From contig CANKZQ010000008.1 in NCBI GenBank assembly GCA_947488345.1, forward strand, positions 1-32,320: 32,320 nt of DNA, given 5' to 3'. Below, piece after piece: positions 1-9,169 of the stretch. The stretch comes from an uncultured Flavobacteriaceae bacterium. GTDB lineage: Bacteria; Bacteroidota; Bacteroidia; Flavobacteriales; Flavobacteriaceae. Each line of letters starts with the position of its first letter. Within the stretch, counting starts at the first letter, position 1. Under the pieces are notes generated by a model. That model searched no databases, was not told the origin of the DNA, and worked only from the letters and a program-made list of their open reading frames with translations. The translations under genes were made by a program, and so were the position numbers.

Positions 1-2626
1 TTTTCCTTCAGGAACAGCAGTGACAACAGACAACTTACTAGATGCATTTGTGTACGACACGAATGATGGTGATGATGCAGAATTATTAGTGCTGTTAAAT
101 GCGGGCGAGGTTCAAGTGAATGAAGGAGGCGGAGGTAATAAAGATACAGATTCTTCGCAACGTGTTCCCAATGGAGAGGGTGGAGCAAGAAATACAAGCA
201 CATATGCTCAGTTAACACCAACACCAGGTACAGAGAATGATCCTGTTATTATAGCACCAGATGTTATTTCTATTCTTGATGCTAGAAATAGTAGTGACGG
301 AAGTCTGGTTACAGTAAGTGGAGTTTTGACAGTTTCTGATCAGTTTTCGGGTTCTGCATATCTTCAAGATACTACCGGAGCTATCGCCATTTTTGATGAA
401 TTGGTGCATGGAGATGGTAATTTTATGATTGGAGACTCTATTACTGTTTCAGGAACTAGAAGTGCTTTTAACGATCAAATACAACTCGGTAATCTTATTT
501 CGGTAGAAAATAATGGACTCCCTTCTCAAACTATCGAACCACTAACCATTACCTTGTCTGAATTAGCAAATCATCCTGCAGAGTTAGTTCGAATAGTAGA
601 TCCTAGCTTTCCTAGACCTGGAGATATTCTTTTTGGAAATGCCAATTATGTATTGAATGATCTTAGTGGAAATGGAGAGTTAAGAATTGATAACGACGTG
701 ACTGAAATTGTTGGTCTAGGCCAACCTGAGAATTGTAATGAAATAATTGGAGTTGTAGGGCGATTTTTTGAAACGTATCAGTTATTACCTCGATCAAGTA
801 CTGATATTTCATGTGCTGGGCCATATGTACCACCATCGTTGCCTTTTGACATTTCAAATGACAAGACGTTCGATGTAGTCGCTTGGAATATAGAGTGGTT
901 TGGAGATGAAACCAATTCACCACCAGCTGGTGATCCAATGTCAGATAGTATCCAAAAAGATAGTGCAAGAACCGTTATTACCAGATTGAACGCAGATATT
1001 TATGCTGTGGTCGAAATTTCCGATGATGTATTATTTGAACAAATGGTGAATGAATTACCTGGTTATGAATATGTTCTATCACCAGCGGTATCTAGACCAA
1101 ATGACCCTGGAGTAAAACAAAAAGTAGGGTTTATTTATAACACAGAAACAGTAAATGTTGTTAAAACAAAAGTTTTATTAGAATCTATTCACCCTTTATA
1201 TAATGGTGGAGATGATTCTGCATTGGTTAACTATCCAAGTACCACAGATCGATTTTATGCTAGTGGCCGTTTACCATTTTTAATGACAGCTGATGTTACC
1301 ATTGATGGTGCAACAGAACGATATGATATGGTTGCTTTACATGCACGCGCAAATAGCGGAACAGATGCGCAAAATCGTTATGACATGCGTAAATATGATG
1401 TTGAAGTATTAAAAGATAGTTTAGACGCCAATTTTGCAAGTTCAAATGTAATTCTATTGGGAGATTATAACGACGATGTGGATGTTACAGTTGCAGATGT
1501 GACAACAACAACATCGTCTTTTGAAAGATACATTTTAGATACTGACAATTATTCTATTGTTTCGAAAGCATTGAGTGATGCGGGCTTTAGATCATTTGTT
1601 TCTAGAGAAAATATGATTGATCATATTGCTATTTCAAATGAATTGGATGATAATTATATCGACCAATCTGTGCGCGTAGGATATGAATTTTATGATAGTG
1701 ATTTTACGCGAACAACTTCTGATCATTTTCCGGTATCGGCACGTTTTCAATTAAGTCAGCTAGAAATAGCAAGTACGTCATTCACCAATGTCAGTTGTAA
1801 TGGAGAGGCTGATGGAACGGCTACAATAACAGTTTCTGGTGGGATAGCTCCTTATGCTTATGAATGGAGTGATGAACAAACAACCGCTACGGCATCTGGT
1901 TTAATAGCAGGAGAATATACAGTTAGTGTAATAGATGCTTTAGGGGTAAGTATTACCGAAACGTTTAGAATTGAAGAGCCTGCAGAAATTTCTATCACAA
2001 GTTCAGGAAACACCACAGTATATAAAGGGTATCCTAACGAATCATGTACCACACTTTCAGTCACAGAAATTCAAGGAGGTGATGCCCCTTATAGTTATGT
2101 TTGGAGTACTGGAGAAACTACGGAAACATTAGAAGTTTGTCCAGAAGAAACGACGACATATACACTCACTATAACTGATGCAAATGGATGTTCTTCAAGT
2201 GTTGATATAGAAGTAGAAGTTATAGATGTTTCTTGTGGTAATAATCCATATAATCCTAAAGTTCAGATTTGCCACAACGGTCGAACTATTTGTGTTTCCC
2301 AAAGAGCGGCAAGATGGTATTTACGTCGTGGGGCTGTATTGGGCTCATGCGATGACACTGATCAGGTATTTATTTCTAACTTAAGAACTTATCCTAATCC
2401 GTTCAGAAAAAACTTAAATATCAAGTTAACCACAAATGCCGATGCAGAAGTAGATATCGCTATTTACAGCTTATACGGTACTAAAGTGTTTCAGCGCAAA
2501 GAACAGTTGAGTGAAGGACAATCAGTATTAAATTACAATTTAGGTCACTTACGTCATGGGGTATATTACTTAAAAGTATTTGTGAATGGGAAACTGAAGA
2601 AAATAAGGGTATTAATTAAACGATAA
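1..2626 (+). CDS. Secreted nuclease-like T9SS protein (EEP fold), 5' end missing
   Basis: Partial gene: the reading frame is open to the left edge, so the real start lies outside the window. Counting from the GTG at 20 (868 residues visible), the order is: the end of a lamin-tail-like surface domain (1-75), an OB-fold-like segment (about 80-265), an endonuclease/exonuclease/phosphatase (EEP) domain (285-578), a SprB-type repeat (589-653), a second Ig/PKD-like repeat (655-735), a Cys-rich CHNG segment (750-777) and a T9SS type A sorting domain (790-868, starting YPNPF). EEP catalytic positions are visible: N290, E332, H441, D482 with N484 in GDYND, D534 and SDH at 567-569. By family this is an extracellular Mg-dependent nuclease or phosphodiesterase, and the sorting domain implies export across the outer membrane and surface attachment or release. 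Likely role, by inference: breakdown of environmental DNA for nucleotides or phosphate. A strong terminator follows 23 bases after the stop. The domain calls are solid; the substrate is not shown. Confidence 0.85.
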   Translation, partial: FPSGTAVTTDNLLDAFVYDTNDGDDAELLVLLNAGEVQVNEGGGGNKDTDSSQRVPNGEGGARNTSTYAQLTPTPGTENDPVIIAPDVISILDARNSSDGSLVTVSGVLTVSDQFSGSAYLQDTTGAIAIFDELVHGDGNFMIGDSITVSGTRSAFNDQIQLGNLISVENNGLPSQTIEPLTITLSELANHPAELVRIVDPSFPRPGDILFGNANYVLNDLSGNGELRIDNDVTEIVGLGQPENCNEIIGVVGRFFETYQLLPRSSTDISCAGPYVPPSLPFDISNDKTFDVVAWNIEWFGDETNSPPAGDPMSDSIQKDSARTVITRLNADIYAVVEISDDVLFEQMVNELPGYEYVLSPAVSRPNDPGVKQKVGFIYNTETVNVVKTKVLLESIHPLYNGGDDSALVNYPSTTDRFYASGRLPFLMTADVTIDGATERYDMVALHARANSGTDAQNRYDMRKYDVEVLKDSLDANFASSNVILLGDYNDDVDVTVADVTTTTSSFERYILDTDNYSIVSKALSDAGFRSFVSRENMIDHIAISNELDDNYIDQSVRVGYEFYDSDFTRTTSDHFPVSARFQLSQLEIASTSFTNVSCNGEADGTATITVSGGIAPYAYEWSDEQTTATASGLIAGEYTVSVIDALGVSITETFRIEEPAEISITSSGNTTVYKGYPNESCTTLSVTEIQGGDAPYSYVWSTGETTETLEVCPEETTTYTLTITDANGCSSSVDIEVEVIDVSCGNNPYNPKVQICHNGRTICVSQRAARWYLRRGAVLGSCDDTDQVFISNLRTYPNPFRKNLNIKLTTNADAEVDIAIYSLYGTKVFQRKEQLSEGQSVLNYNLGHLRHGVYYLKVFVNGKLKKIRVLIKR

Positions 2627-2649
2627 AATAGTAGTTTACCATACATATG

Positions 2650-2675
2650 AAGCGGGTCGTTGACCCGCTTTTTTT
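2650..2675 (+). terminator. Intrinsic terminator after the secreted nuclease gene
   Basis: Perfect 9-bp stem, AAGCGGGTC at 2650-2658 with GACCCGCTT at 2662-2670, loop GTT, followed directly by a T run. It closes the gene that ends at 2626 and isolates the exonuclease gene that starts at 2754. Confidence 0.9.
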
Positions 2676-2753
2676 ATGCTCCGTCGACATTCAATGACCA
2701 GACTGCCATATGCATGATATGAAATTTAGTATATTTCGACAGAAGCTAAAACT

Positions 2754-3467
2754 ATGTTGGACAAAATTAAACTAAGAAACGTGCTGTTTCTTGATATAGA
2801 AACAGTACCTGAAGTTGAGAGTTTTTCACAATTATCGTTGGAAAAACAAGAATTATTTGAGTTAAAAACGCAGTATCAGAGAAAGGATGAGATATCGGCA
2901 GAAGATTTCTATGAACGAGCGGGCATTTGGGCAGAATTCGGAAAAATAGTCTGTATTTCAGTGGGTTACTTTGTAAATCAAGACAGTCAAAGAGAGTTTA
3001 GAGTTAAATCCTTGTATGGAGAAGAAAGAGAGCTCTTAGAAAGTTTTAAAACACTTTTAGAAGGCCATTTCAATCAATCGTATCATTTATTATGCGCTCA
3101 TAACGGAAAGGAATTTGATTTTCCCTACATCGCGCGACGTATGATTATTCAAAGAATTCAACTACCATCAAAGTTGAATCTTTTTGGTAAAAAACCTTGG
3201 GAAGTTGCTCATTTAGACACTTTAGAATTGTGGAAATTTGGTGATTATAAACATTATACGTCTTTAAAATTACTCACCAATATTTTAGGGATACCATCTC
3301 CGAAGGAAGATATTGACGGTAGTGATGTCGCCAGAGTTTATTACGAGGAAAAAAATCTCGATAAAATTGTAAAATATTGTGAACGAGATACTATCGTCGT
3401 AGCGCAGTTATTACTTCGTTTCAACAATTTAGAGTTGTTAAAGGAAGGTGAAATAGTTTCTGTTTAG
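2754..3467 (+). CDS. PolB-like 3'-5' exonuclease (DEDDy type)
   Basis: A 237-residue protein with the three exonuclease motifs of the family B polymerase proofreading fold and no polymerase domain. Exo I is FLDIETVPEV near the N-terminus (D and E bind metal). Exo II is the segment with AHNGKEFDFPYIARRM (about residues 118-133). Exo III is YCERDT near residue 207, where Tyr and Asp fit the DEDDy class. Such stand-alone proteins (predicted PolB-like 3'-5' exonuclease family) are common in Bacteroidota and are thought to trim DNA 3' ends in repair; the exact role is not established. The gene lies alone between a terminator and the convergent uup gene (21 bases between stops). The ATG at 2754 gives the family's usual N-terminus, so I keep it. 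Confidence 0.85.
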   Translation: MLDKIKLRNVLFLDIETVPEVESFSQLSLEKQELFELKTQYQRKDEISAEDFYERAGIWAEFGKIVCISVGYFVNQDSQREFRVKSLYGEERELLESFKTLLEGHFNQSYHLLCAHNGKEFDFPYIARRMIIQRIQLPSKLNLFGKKPWEVAHLDTLELWKFGDYKHYTSLKLLTNILGIPSPKEDIDGSDVARVYYEEKNLDKIVKYCERDTIVVAQLLLRFNNLELLKEGEIVSV

Positions 3468-3488
3468 GGCCGTCTTCTATAAAGTTTC

Positions 3489-5348
3489 TCATTCCTCGAG
3501 TTTCATTGAAAGCTCCAACCAACGCTCTTCTTTAGTTTCAATACCAACGATTATATCTTGTAATTTTTGAGATGTTTCAGCAATTTTATCTGTTTCAATT
3601 TCTCCAAGCTCAAATTGCTTTTCAATAGCTTTTTTTTCTTCGTTTAGTTTTGCAACTTCTTTTTCTAAATTCTGAAACTCCTTATTTTCGTTATAGGAAA
3701 GCTTTGCTTTTGAAGAGGTTTTTTCACGAGTGTCTGTACTTTTTTCTTTAGTAACTTGTTTTACAGGTTGTGAATCTTCATAGGCTCGATAATCAGTATA
3801 ATTTCCAGGGAAACCGTTGATATTACCTTTTGTATCAAACACAAACAGGTGATCTACAATTTTATCCATAAAATAGCGATCATGTGAAACAACCAGCAAG
3901 TTTCCAGGAAAGTCTAGTAGGAAACTTTCCAATACATTGAGGGTTAAGATATCTAAATCATTGGTAGGTTCATCGAGAATTAGGAAGTTCGGATTTTGAA
4001 TAAGAACCGTGCATAAATACAGTCTTTTTTGTTCACCTCCAGAAAGTTTTTCTACAAAATCATATTGTTTTTTTCTATCAAAGAGGAAACGTTCTAATAA
4101 CTGCCCGGCTGAAATAGTTCTTCCTTTTGTTAACGGAATATAATCTCCAAATTCTTTGATGACTTCAATAACCTTTTGTCCTTCTTTAATGTTGATTCCT
4201 TTTTGAGTATAGTAACCAAACTTTATCGTTTCTCCAATGACAACTTTTCCCGTATCAACAGGGAGTGTTCCTGTAATTATATTTAAAAATGAGGACTTAC
4301 CTGATCCATTTTTTCCAATAATACCAATACGTTCTCCACGTTTAAACACATAGTTGAACGCATTCAAAACAACTTTTTCCCCAAAAGCTTTTGAGGTATT
4401 GTGCAGTTCTAAAATCTTACTACCCATGCGCTCCATGTTAATCTCTAGCTGTACTTTATGATTTTGTCTACGCTGATGTGCTTTTTCTTTTATTTGATAA
4501 AAATCTTCAATTCTAGATTTCGATTTTGTAGTTCGAGCTTTTGGCTGTCGCCGCATCCAATCGAGTTCTTTTTTAAATAGATTTTTAGCTTTATTCAAGG
4601 TAGTTTGCTCAATAGCTAAACGTTCTTCTTTTTTCTCTAAATAATAAGAGTAGTTCCCTTTATAACTGTAGAGTTTTCCTTGATCTAATTCAATGATTTC
4701 ATTACACACTCGTTCTAAAAAATACCGATCATGTGTAACCATAAAAAGTGTTATTTTTTCTTTTTTAAAATAGTCTTCAAGCCACTCGATCATTTCCAAA
4801 TCTAAATGATTGGTTGGTTCATCTAAAATGAGTAGATCAGGTTTATTTATCAGGATAATAGCAAGCGATAATCTTTTGCGCTGCCCTCCGGATAAACTCT
4901 TCACTTTTAGTGAAAGATCATTTAATTGAAGTTTTGAAAGGATTTGTTTATACTGAGTTTCAAAATCCCATGCATTGTATTGATCCATCAAATCAAAAGC
5001 TTTTTGGTAGACTTCCTCGTTTTCAGGATTTTTTAATGCCTCTTCATACTGTTGAACAATTTTCAGAACTTGATTGTCTGAACTAAAAATTGCTTCCTCA
5101 ATGGTTTGCTCATTTTGTAAGTTGTCATTTTGAGACAAGAAGGCAATATGTAGCCCTTTTCTCGACACAATTTGGCCGGAATCTGGGACGTCGTTACCAA
5201 CAATAATATTGAGAATGGAAGTTTTTCCTGTTCCGTTTTTTGCTATGAAAGCAATTTTTTGGTCTTTATTAATACCAAATGATATATCCTCAAACAACAC
5301 ACGCTCGCCGTAGGATTTGGCTATATTTTCAACAGATAGATAATTCAT
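3489..5348 (-). CDS. uup: ABC-F family ATPase, Uup type
   Basis: A 619-residue soluble protein with two ATP-binding cassettes and no membrane segment. Cassette 1: P-loop at 36-44 (AKNGTGKTS, Ala replacing the usual first Gly), LSGGQ at 152-156, DEPTNHLD at 176-183. Cassette 2: P-loop GKNGSGKSS at 345-353, LSGGE at 435-439, DEPTNDLD at 459-466. The basic ABC-F linker lies at about 231-300. The last 65 residues form a coiled coil beginning KLSY, which matches the C-terminal DNA/ribosome-binding domain that sets Uup apart from EttA and other ABC-F proteins. ABC-F proteins act on the ribosomal E site; Uup is also linked to branched-DNA intermediates and precise transposon excision. The start codon lies only 16 bases behind the terminator hairpin of the upstream peptidase gene, an unusual arrangement covered in the findings. 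Confidence 0.9.
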   Translation of the reverse strand: MNYLSVENIAKSYGERVLFEDISFGINKDQKIAFIAKNGTGKTSILNIIVGNDVPDSGQIVSRKGLHIAFLSQNDNLQNEQTIEEAIFSSDNQVLKIVQQYEEALKNPENEEVYQKAFDLMDQYNAWDFETQYKQILSKLQLNDLSLKVKSLSGGQRKRLSLAIILINKPDLLILDEPTNHLDLEMIEWLEDYFKKEKITLFMVTHDRYFLERVCNEIIELDQGKLYSYKGNYSYYLEKKEERLAIEQTTLNKAKNLFKKELDWMRRQPKARTTKSKSRIEDFYQIKEKAHQRRQNHKVQLEINMERMGSKILELHNTSKAFGEKVVLNAFNYVFKRGERIGIIGKNGSGKSSFLNIITGTLPVDTGKVVIGETIKFGYYTQKGINIKEGQKVIEVIKEFGDYIPLTKGRTISAGQLLERFLFDRKKQYDFVEKLSGGEQKRLYLCTVLIQNPNFLILDEPTNDLDILTLNVLESFLLDFPGNLLVVSHDRYFMDKIVDHLFVFDTKGNINGFPGNYTDYRAYEDSQPVKQVTKEKSTDTREKTSSKAKLSYNENKEFQNLEKEVAKLNEEKKAIEKQFELGEIETDKIAETSQKLQDIIVGIETKEERWLELSMKLEE

Positions 5349-5362
5349 AGTGCAAATAAACT

Positions 5363-5390
5363 AAAAAACCCGAGTATACACTCGGGTTTT
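5363..5390 (-). terminator. Intrinsic terminator after the S8 peptidase gene
   Basis: An 11-bp stem pairs 5365-5375 with 5380-5390 around a 4-base loop (core CCCGAGT/ACTCGGG). Read on the minus strand it is followed by a run of T (the A run at 5363-5368). It ends the transcript that leaves the peptidase stop at 5416. The flanking A and T runs are nearly symmetric, so it could also work on the plus strand, where no gene needs it. Confidence 0.85.
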
Positions 5391-5415
5391 GTTGGTTTTA
5401 AAATGAATTAGAACA

Positions 5416-8400
5416 TTATCTCTTAATTAATTTTGTCTTAAATATTTTTTGACCGTCCTCTACTTCTAGGAAATATATTCCAGACATTAAACGAGAAACA
5501 TTAATATCCTTATTTGTTTTTAGATCACCGTGAAGAACAATTTGTCCTAATGAATTTATAACTTTATAAGATGATAGTGTGATATTTCTATTATTCAATG
5601 TTACTTGAACCTTGTTGGACGCAGGATTAGGATATGCAACAATACTTAATGCATCTTCAATTCCCAAAATGTCGGCATCATTGGTACTAAATGTTGTATA
5701 TAGATTACTAGTAACAGAAGAAACTATATCAATAGTATAATCTTCTACCTCACCATCTGCGAAATTTTCACAAGCGCTTTGTGCACTATTATATTTCATA
5801 GAGACGCGCATTCTCGTTCGACCTAAAGAAGCATTTGATGGAACATCAACAGTGGCAGATAAGTTATTGGCACTAGATGATGACCCCGAAACAACTTTTT
5901 CACTATCGGCAAAGGTTCCATCTTGGTTAAAATCAATCCAAACGGCCCAATGCTCGGTGTATGAAGACCCTGAGAATCCTGCACTTACAATCATTGTATT
6001 CGAACTCCCCTGTGCTAATGTACCTACTTGTGTGGTAAAATCTCCATAGCCTCCATTAGAACCAGTTGCGTTGGTAATACCTCCTAATTCTACATTATCT
6101 ATCCATTCAAATGAAGATCTATTTCCACTAGAAGCACAATAGGTAACCTGATTGCCTAAGGTTGTAAATGTAACAGATGCATCTGATGATGCATTACCTG
6201 CGGCATCTTTGGCTTTTACAGTAAATGTATAAGTCGTAGAAGCCGTCAAGCCTGTAATATTAGCAGAAGTACCAGTAACGGTACCAATATTTGTTGATCC
6301 TTGGGATACTTCGTATTCCGTTACTCCTACATTATCTGTTGATGGACTCCATGTTAGTGTAGCACTGGTCTGTAGTACATTTGTAGCTTGAAGACCCGTT
6401 GGTGCTGAGGGTGCTTGTGTATCCGAACCAGCATCAACTGCCGTTACGCCAAGATCGTCGATGGCCAAATCACTTCTCCAACCATTTCCTGTAGTACCAA
6501 CCAATCTAATTTTAATGGTAGTTCCTAAATAAGCGTTTAGATCTATTGAGGCATCATTCCATTGGTTTCCTTGATTCCCAGAAATAGTAAACTCATCATT
6601 CCAAGAGGCACCATCATTAGAAGAAACTTGTACTGTTAATGAGCCCATGTTTGTTCCATTCATATGATTTTTAAGAGTAAAAACTGCCGAAGATTTACCT
6701 GATAAATCGAAACAATCACTTTCTAAAATGGCAGTAGCATTTCTACCTATTTGTCCAGGGCTGTTGTTACTTGAGGCTTCTAAGAACATATAGAAAGATC
6801 CTTCTACTGCTGCATTTGGGCCAGTAGTGTTTGACGGAGTTCCATTACTATTTCTTACCCAATTTCCATCGTCACCACCGACCTGAGTCCATCCATCGTT
6901 ACTTTCAAAACCTTCACTGTATGGTAATGATGTACAAGCAGTTGGTGCATTCGTTGTAAATGTTGTTGACGAGCTATACGATGAATTTGATCCATCAGAA
7001 CATTTACTACGTACCTGCACTTCATATTGGGTTGAAGGACTTAAACCTGTTAGAGTTACAGTCGTTCCAGATTCAGCAATTACGCTCCAAGAAGAAGTTC
7101 CCGCTTGACGGTATCTTATATCATATGTAGTTCCAGTAACTGCTGTCCAATTAACTGTGGCATCTGCAATCGAAACACCTGATACAGAAACACCCGTGGG
7201 CGTCGAAGCATTACATACAGCAGGAGTACCTGTGATACCCGTTACTATTAATGAAAAAGCTTGGCTACCTCCTGTTAAAGAACCCTTATGTGTTACTGTT
7301 ATTGTATATGTTCCAGAAGCTCCGTTAACATCCACTCTTTCGTATGGGTCAACATTATTATCTTGTTGAGCGCTTGTAGTTGGAGTCGTAAGTTTATAAG
7401 GAAAATATGTTGTTCCTCCCTTTGTAATACGAATATCCAAGTCATTTATTAATACAGGTGTCGTTGAATTTACTGTGGAATTGGCGGTACCCGGTCTATC
7501 CGTCCAAGAGATAGAAGCAAATAAAGGATTGGAACCATCGGAGTCAACGGTGATTGTATAGCTTTGACCTGAGTTCAATGTTAACTCCTCAATTTTTGCT
7601 TCATTTCCATTATCAGAGATTGCTTGTGCAGCTCTTTTGGTATTTAGAAGTCCCCATCCAAATACAGCATCTGGTCCAGAAGCCCCAGCATCATCTGCAG
7701 TATGCAATGCAATACCTTTTAGAGTTGCCGCTTTCATAAAGTTACCATTCAAATTATTATAATGTTGTTGTAATAATAATAAAGAACCTGTTACATTTGG
7801 AGATGCCATAGAGGTACCCGATATAGAGTTATATGCTGTATCACTATTGTCATAGGTAGAATATACTCCAGTACCGTTACCAGTGATATCTGGTTTTATA
7901 CGCATATCATCTGTAGGCCCTTCACTACTTGAGCTATTGATAGCTACCGAAATAAGATCTCCGTTTGCGCTAATATTCGCATCTTGAGCATTCGCAACAA
8001 CTAAATTGTTTTTTGAAGTTGAATGCCCTGTCAATTTGTCCCAGCCAGAACCCCCTGTAGGATTCTGATTTGCGCTATTATCATTTCCGTCATTACCAGC
8101 GGCAACGACCATTAAGTAACTAGGCGCGTTAAACATAATCTCATCCCAATCTCTCGATTCATTAATATATCCGCCAAAATAGTTTTGAGGTAGCTGTACC
8201 TGCCCAGATTGATTTCGAAAGGCAAATCCATATGAGTGATTTGAAAGTAACATTCCGTTTGAAGCTTGTGTTGTCGCTTCGGCTTTATCACTGTTCCAAT
8301 CTGCTGTTCTCGCTTTTGCGTGTGGAGCCATACCTTTAGCATTTGCATCTACACCAGAGGCTACAATAGTTCCTGTGACGTGTTGCGCATGAAAACTGTT

Positions 8401-8886
8401 TCCATTTAGCGTTGAGCCATCAATAATGGAAACTCTATTAGTGCCACCCGCGCCATCAAACTCTTGGTGAGAAGGTCTTGTTCCGCCACCATCCCAAACA
8501 TAGGCAGTCATTCCTTGCCCCATTAGGTTTAAGCCTAAAGACCCTCCAGATTGTAAATGATCTGCTCTTGTTGACCTTGCTGCATCGACATTAAAAGTGG
8601 TATAATAAATAGGCTTGCCATTATCAACTTTTTGTAATTCAAGCATTCGGCCATCTTCTAAGAAGATTTTTTCTTCCCAACCTCTTTGTTTAGCGATTTG
8701 TAAGGCGAGTTTCTTTTCTTGTTCAGCAACTTGTTTTAGTTGTTTTTGAATATTCTCTAGTTTAACAAGGTTATATCCTTGTCTGATTTTTTCAATTTCT
8801 AAGCGATCTTGTGCGGAAACTCCATAGCTGAAGCTTAAGAAAACACCAAAGAGTAATAATTTACTTAAAAAGTAATTTTTTTTCAT
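5416..8886 (-). CDS. Secreted S8 (subtilisin-like) peptidase with FN3, MAM-like, GEVED and T9SS sorting domains
   Basis: A 1156-residue exported protease. Residues 1-25 are a Sec signal peptide. A helical propeptide-like stretch (27-95) is followed by the subtilisin domain (about 115-425) with its full catalytic set: D132 (VWDGG), H166 (SFHAQHVTG), oxyanion N265 (AAGNDG) and S359 (GTSMASP). After it come a beta-sandwich resembling a P-domain (430-552), FN3 repeat 1 (558-645), a MAM/jelly-roll-like domain (650-815), FN3 repeat 2 (825-910), a GEVED domain (about 915-1054, named for its motif at 1045-1049, with an Asp-rich probable calcium loop at 985-996) and a T9SS type A sorting domain (1083-1156, starting VAYPNP). 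It is likely anchored on or released from the surface, where it digests proteins for the peptide importers nearby. The gene is monocistronic, with a full flavobacterial promoter upstream and a terminator behind. Domain boundaries are estimates; substrate unknown. Confidence 0.93.
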   Translation of the reverse strand: MKKNYFLSKLLLFGVFLSFSYGVSAQDRLEIEKIRQGYNLVKLENIQKQLKQVAEQEKKLALQIAKQRGWEEKIFLEDGRMLELQKVDNGKPIYYTTFNVDAARSTRADHLQSGGSLGLNLMGQGMTAYVWDGGGTRPSHQEFDGAGGTNRVSIIDGSTLNGNSFHAQHVTGTIVASGVDANAKGMAPHAKARTADWNSDKAEATTQASNGMLLSNHSYGFAFRNQSGQVQLPQNYFGGYINESRDWDEIMFNAPSYLMVVAAGNDGNDNSANQNPTGGSGWDKLTGHSTSKNNLVVANAQDANISANGDLISVAINSSSSEGPTDDMRIKPDITGNGTGVYSTYDNSDTAYNSISGTSMASPNVTGSLLLLQQHYNNLNGNFMKAATLKGIALHTADDAGASGPDAVFGWGLLNTKRAAQAISDNGNEAKIEELTLNSGQSYTITVDSDGSNPLFASISWTDRPGTANSTVNSTTPVLINDLDIRITKGGTTYFPYKLTTPTTSAQQDNNVDPYERVDVNGASGTYTITVTHKGSLTGGSQAFSLIVTGITGTPAVCNASTPTGVSVSGVSIADATVNWTAVTGTTYDIRYRQAGTSSWSVIAESGTTVTLTGLSPSTQYEVQVRSKCSDGSNSSYSSSTTFTTNAPTACTSLPYSEGFESNDGWTQVGGDDGNWVRNSNGTPSNTTGPNAAVEGSFYMFLEASSNNSPGQIGRNATAILESDCFDLSGKSSAVFTLKNHMNGTNMGSLTVQVSSNDGASWNDEFTISGNQGNQWNDASIDLNAYLGTTIKIRLVGTTGNGWRSDLAIDDLGVTAVDAGSDTQAPSAPTGLQATNVLQTSATLTWSPSTDNVGVTEYEVSQGSTNIGTVTGTSANITGLTASTTYTFTVKAKDAAGNASSDASVTFTTLGNQVTYCASSGNRSSFEWIDNVELGGITNATGSNGGYGDFTTQVGTLAQGSSNTMIVSAGFSGSSYTEHWAVWIDFNQDGTFADSEKVVSGSSSSANNLSATVDVPSNASLGRTRMRVSMKYNSAQSACENFADGEVEDYTIDIVSSVTSNLYTTFSTNDADILGIEDALSIVAYPNPASNKVQVTLNNRNITLSSYKVINSLGQIVLHGDLKTNKDINVSRLMSGIYFLEVEDGQKIFKTKLIKR

Positions 8887-8917
8887 AATTGTTTGATTGA
8901 TTAAGGTTAAAAAATGA

Positions 8918-8956
8918 GCTTTAGCCCGAGAAATAGGCTGTTTTACAAGCTAAAGC
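8918..8956 (-). other. Inverted repeat in the 5' leader of the S8 peptidase
   Basis: GCTTTAGC at 8918-8925 pairs perfectly with GCTAAAGC at 8949-8956 around a 23-base loop, about 30 bases upstream of the peptidase start. An alternative small stem, AGCC at 8923-8926 with GGCT at 8936-8939, overlaps the outer arm. There is no T run, so it is not a terminator. It may be an mRNA stabiliser or a regulatory hairpin; this is only a sequence observation. Confidence 0.35.
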
Positions 8957-9036
8957 AATTTTGTTTATTTGTTAATGAAAAAGACTAAACAATGAATATA
9001 ATTCATATAAAATCACAATTTTCGTTAACAATTTGC

Positions 9037-9067
9037 CAAATATATGTTAATGTTTTAGATTATACAA
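9037..9067 (-). promoter_or_regulatory. Promoter of the S8 peptidase (TTG - 20 - TATATTTG)
   Basis: On the minus strand a TTG (9067-9065) and TATATTTG (9044-9037) are separated by 20 bases. This meets the Bacteroidota sigma-ABfr pattern, a -33 TTG element and a -7 TAnnTTTG element. It is the best complete promoter in the window. The predicted transcript starts near 9030, giving a leader of about 145 bases that contains the inverted repeat at 8918-8956. The divergent ABC gene at 9170 has no equally good box; the nearest is a one-mismatch TACATTTA at 9139. Confidence 0.55.
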
Positions 9068-9169
9068 TAGTGGAAAACCATGATTTTTTAAAATAAGGGA
9101 AACCGCTATTTTTAAGAAGAGAATCGCTCAAAAAACAGTACATTTAGAATCTAAAAGCTGTATGATAAC

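Noticed and set aside
8992-9006. Palindrome ATGAAT-ATA-ATTCAT in the gap between the S8 peptidase and ABC ATPase
   Set aside because: AT-rich short palindromes are expected by chance in this base composition, and no regulator gene is nearby.
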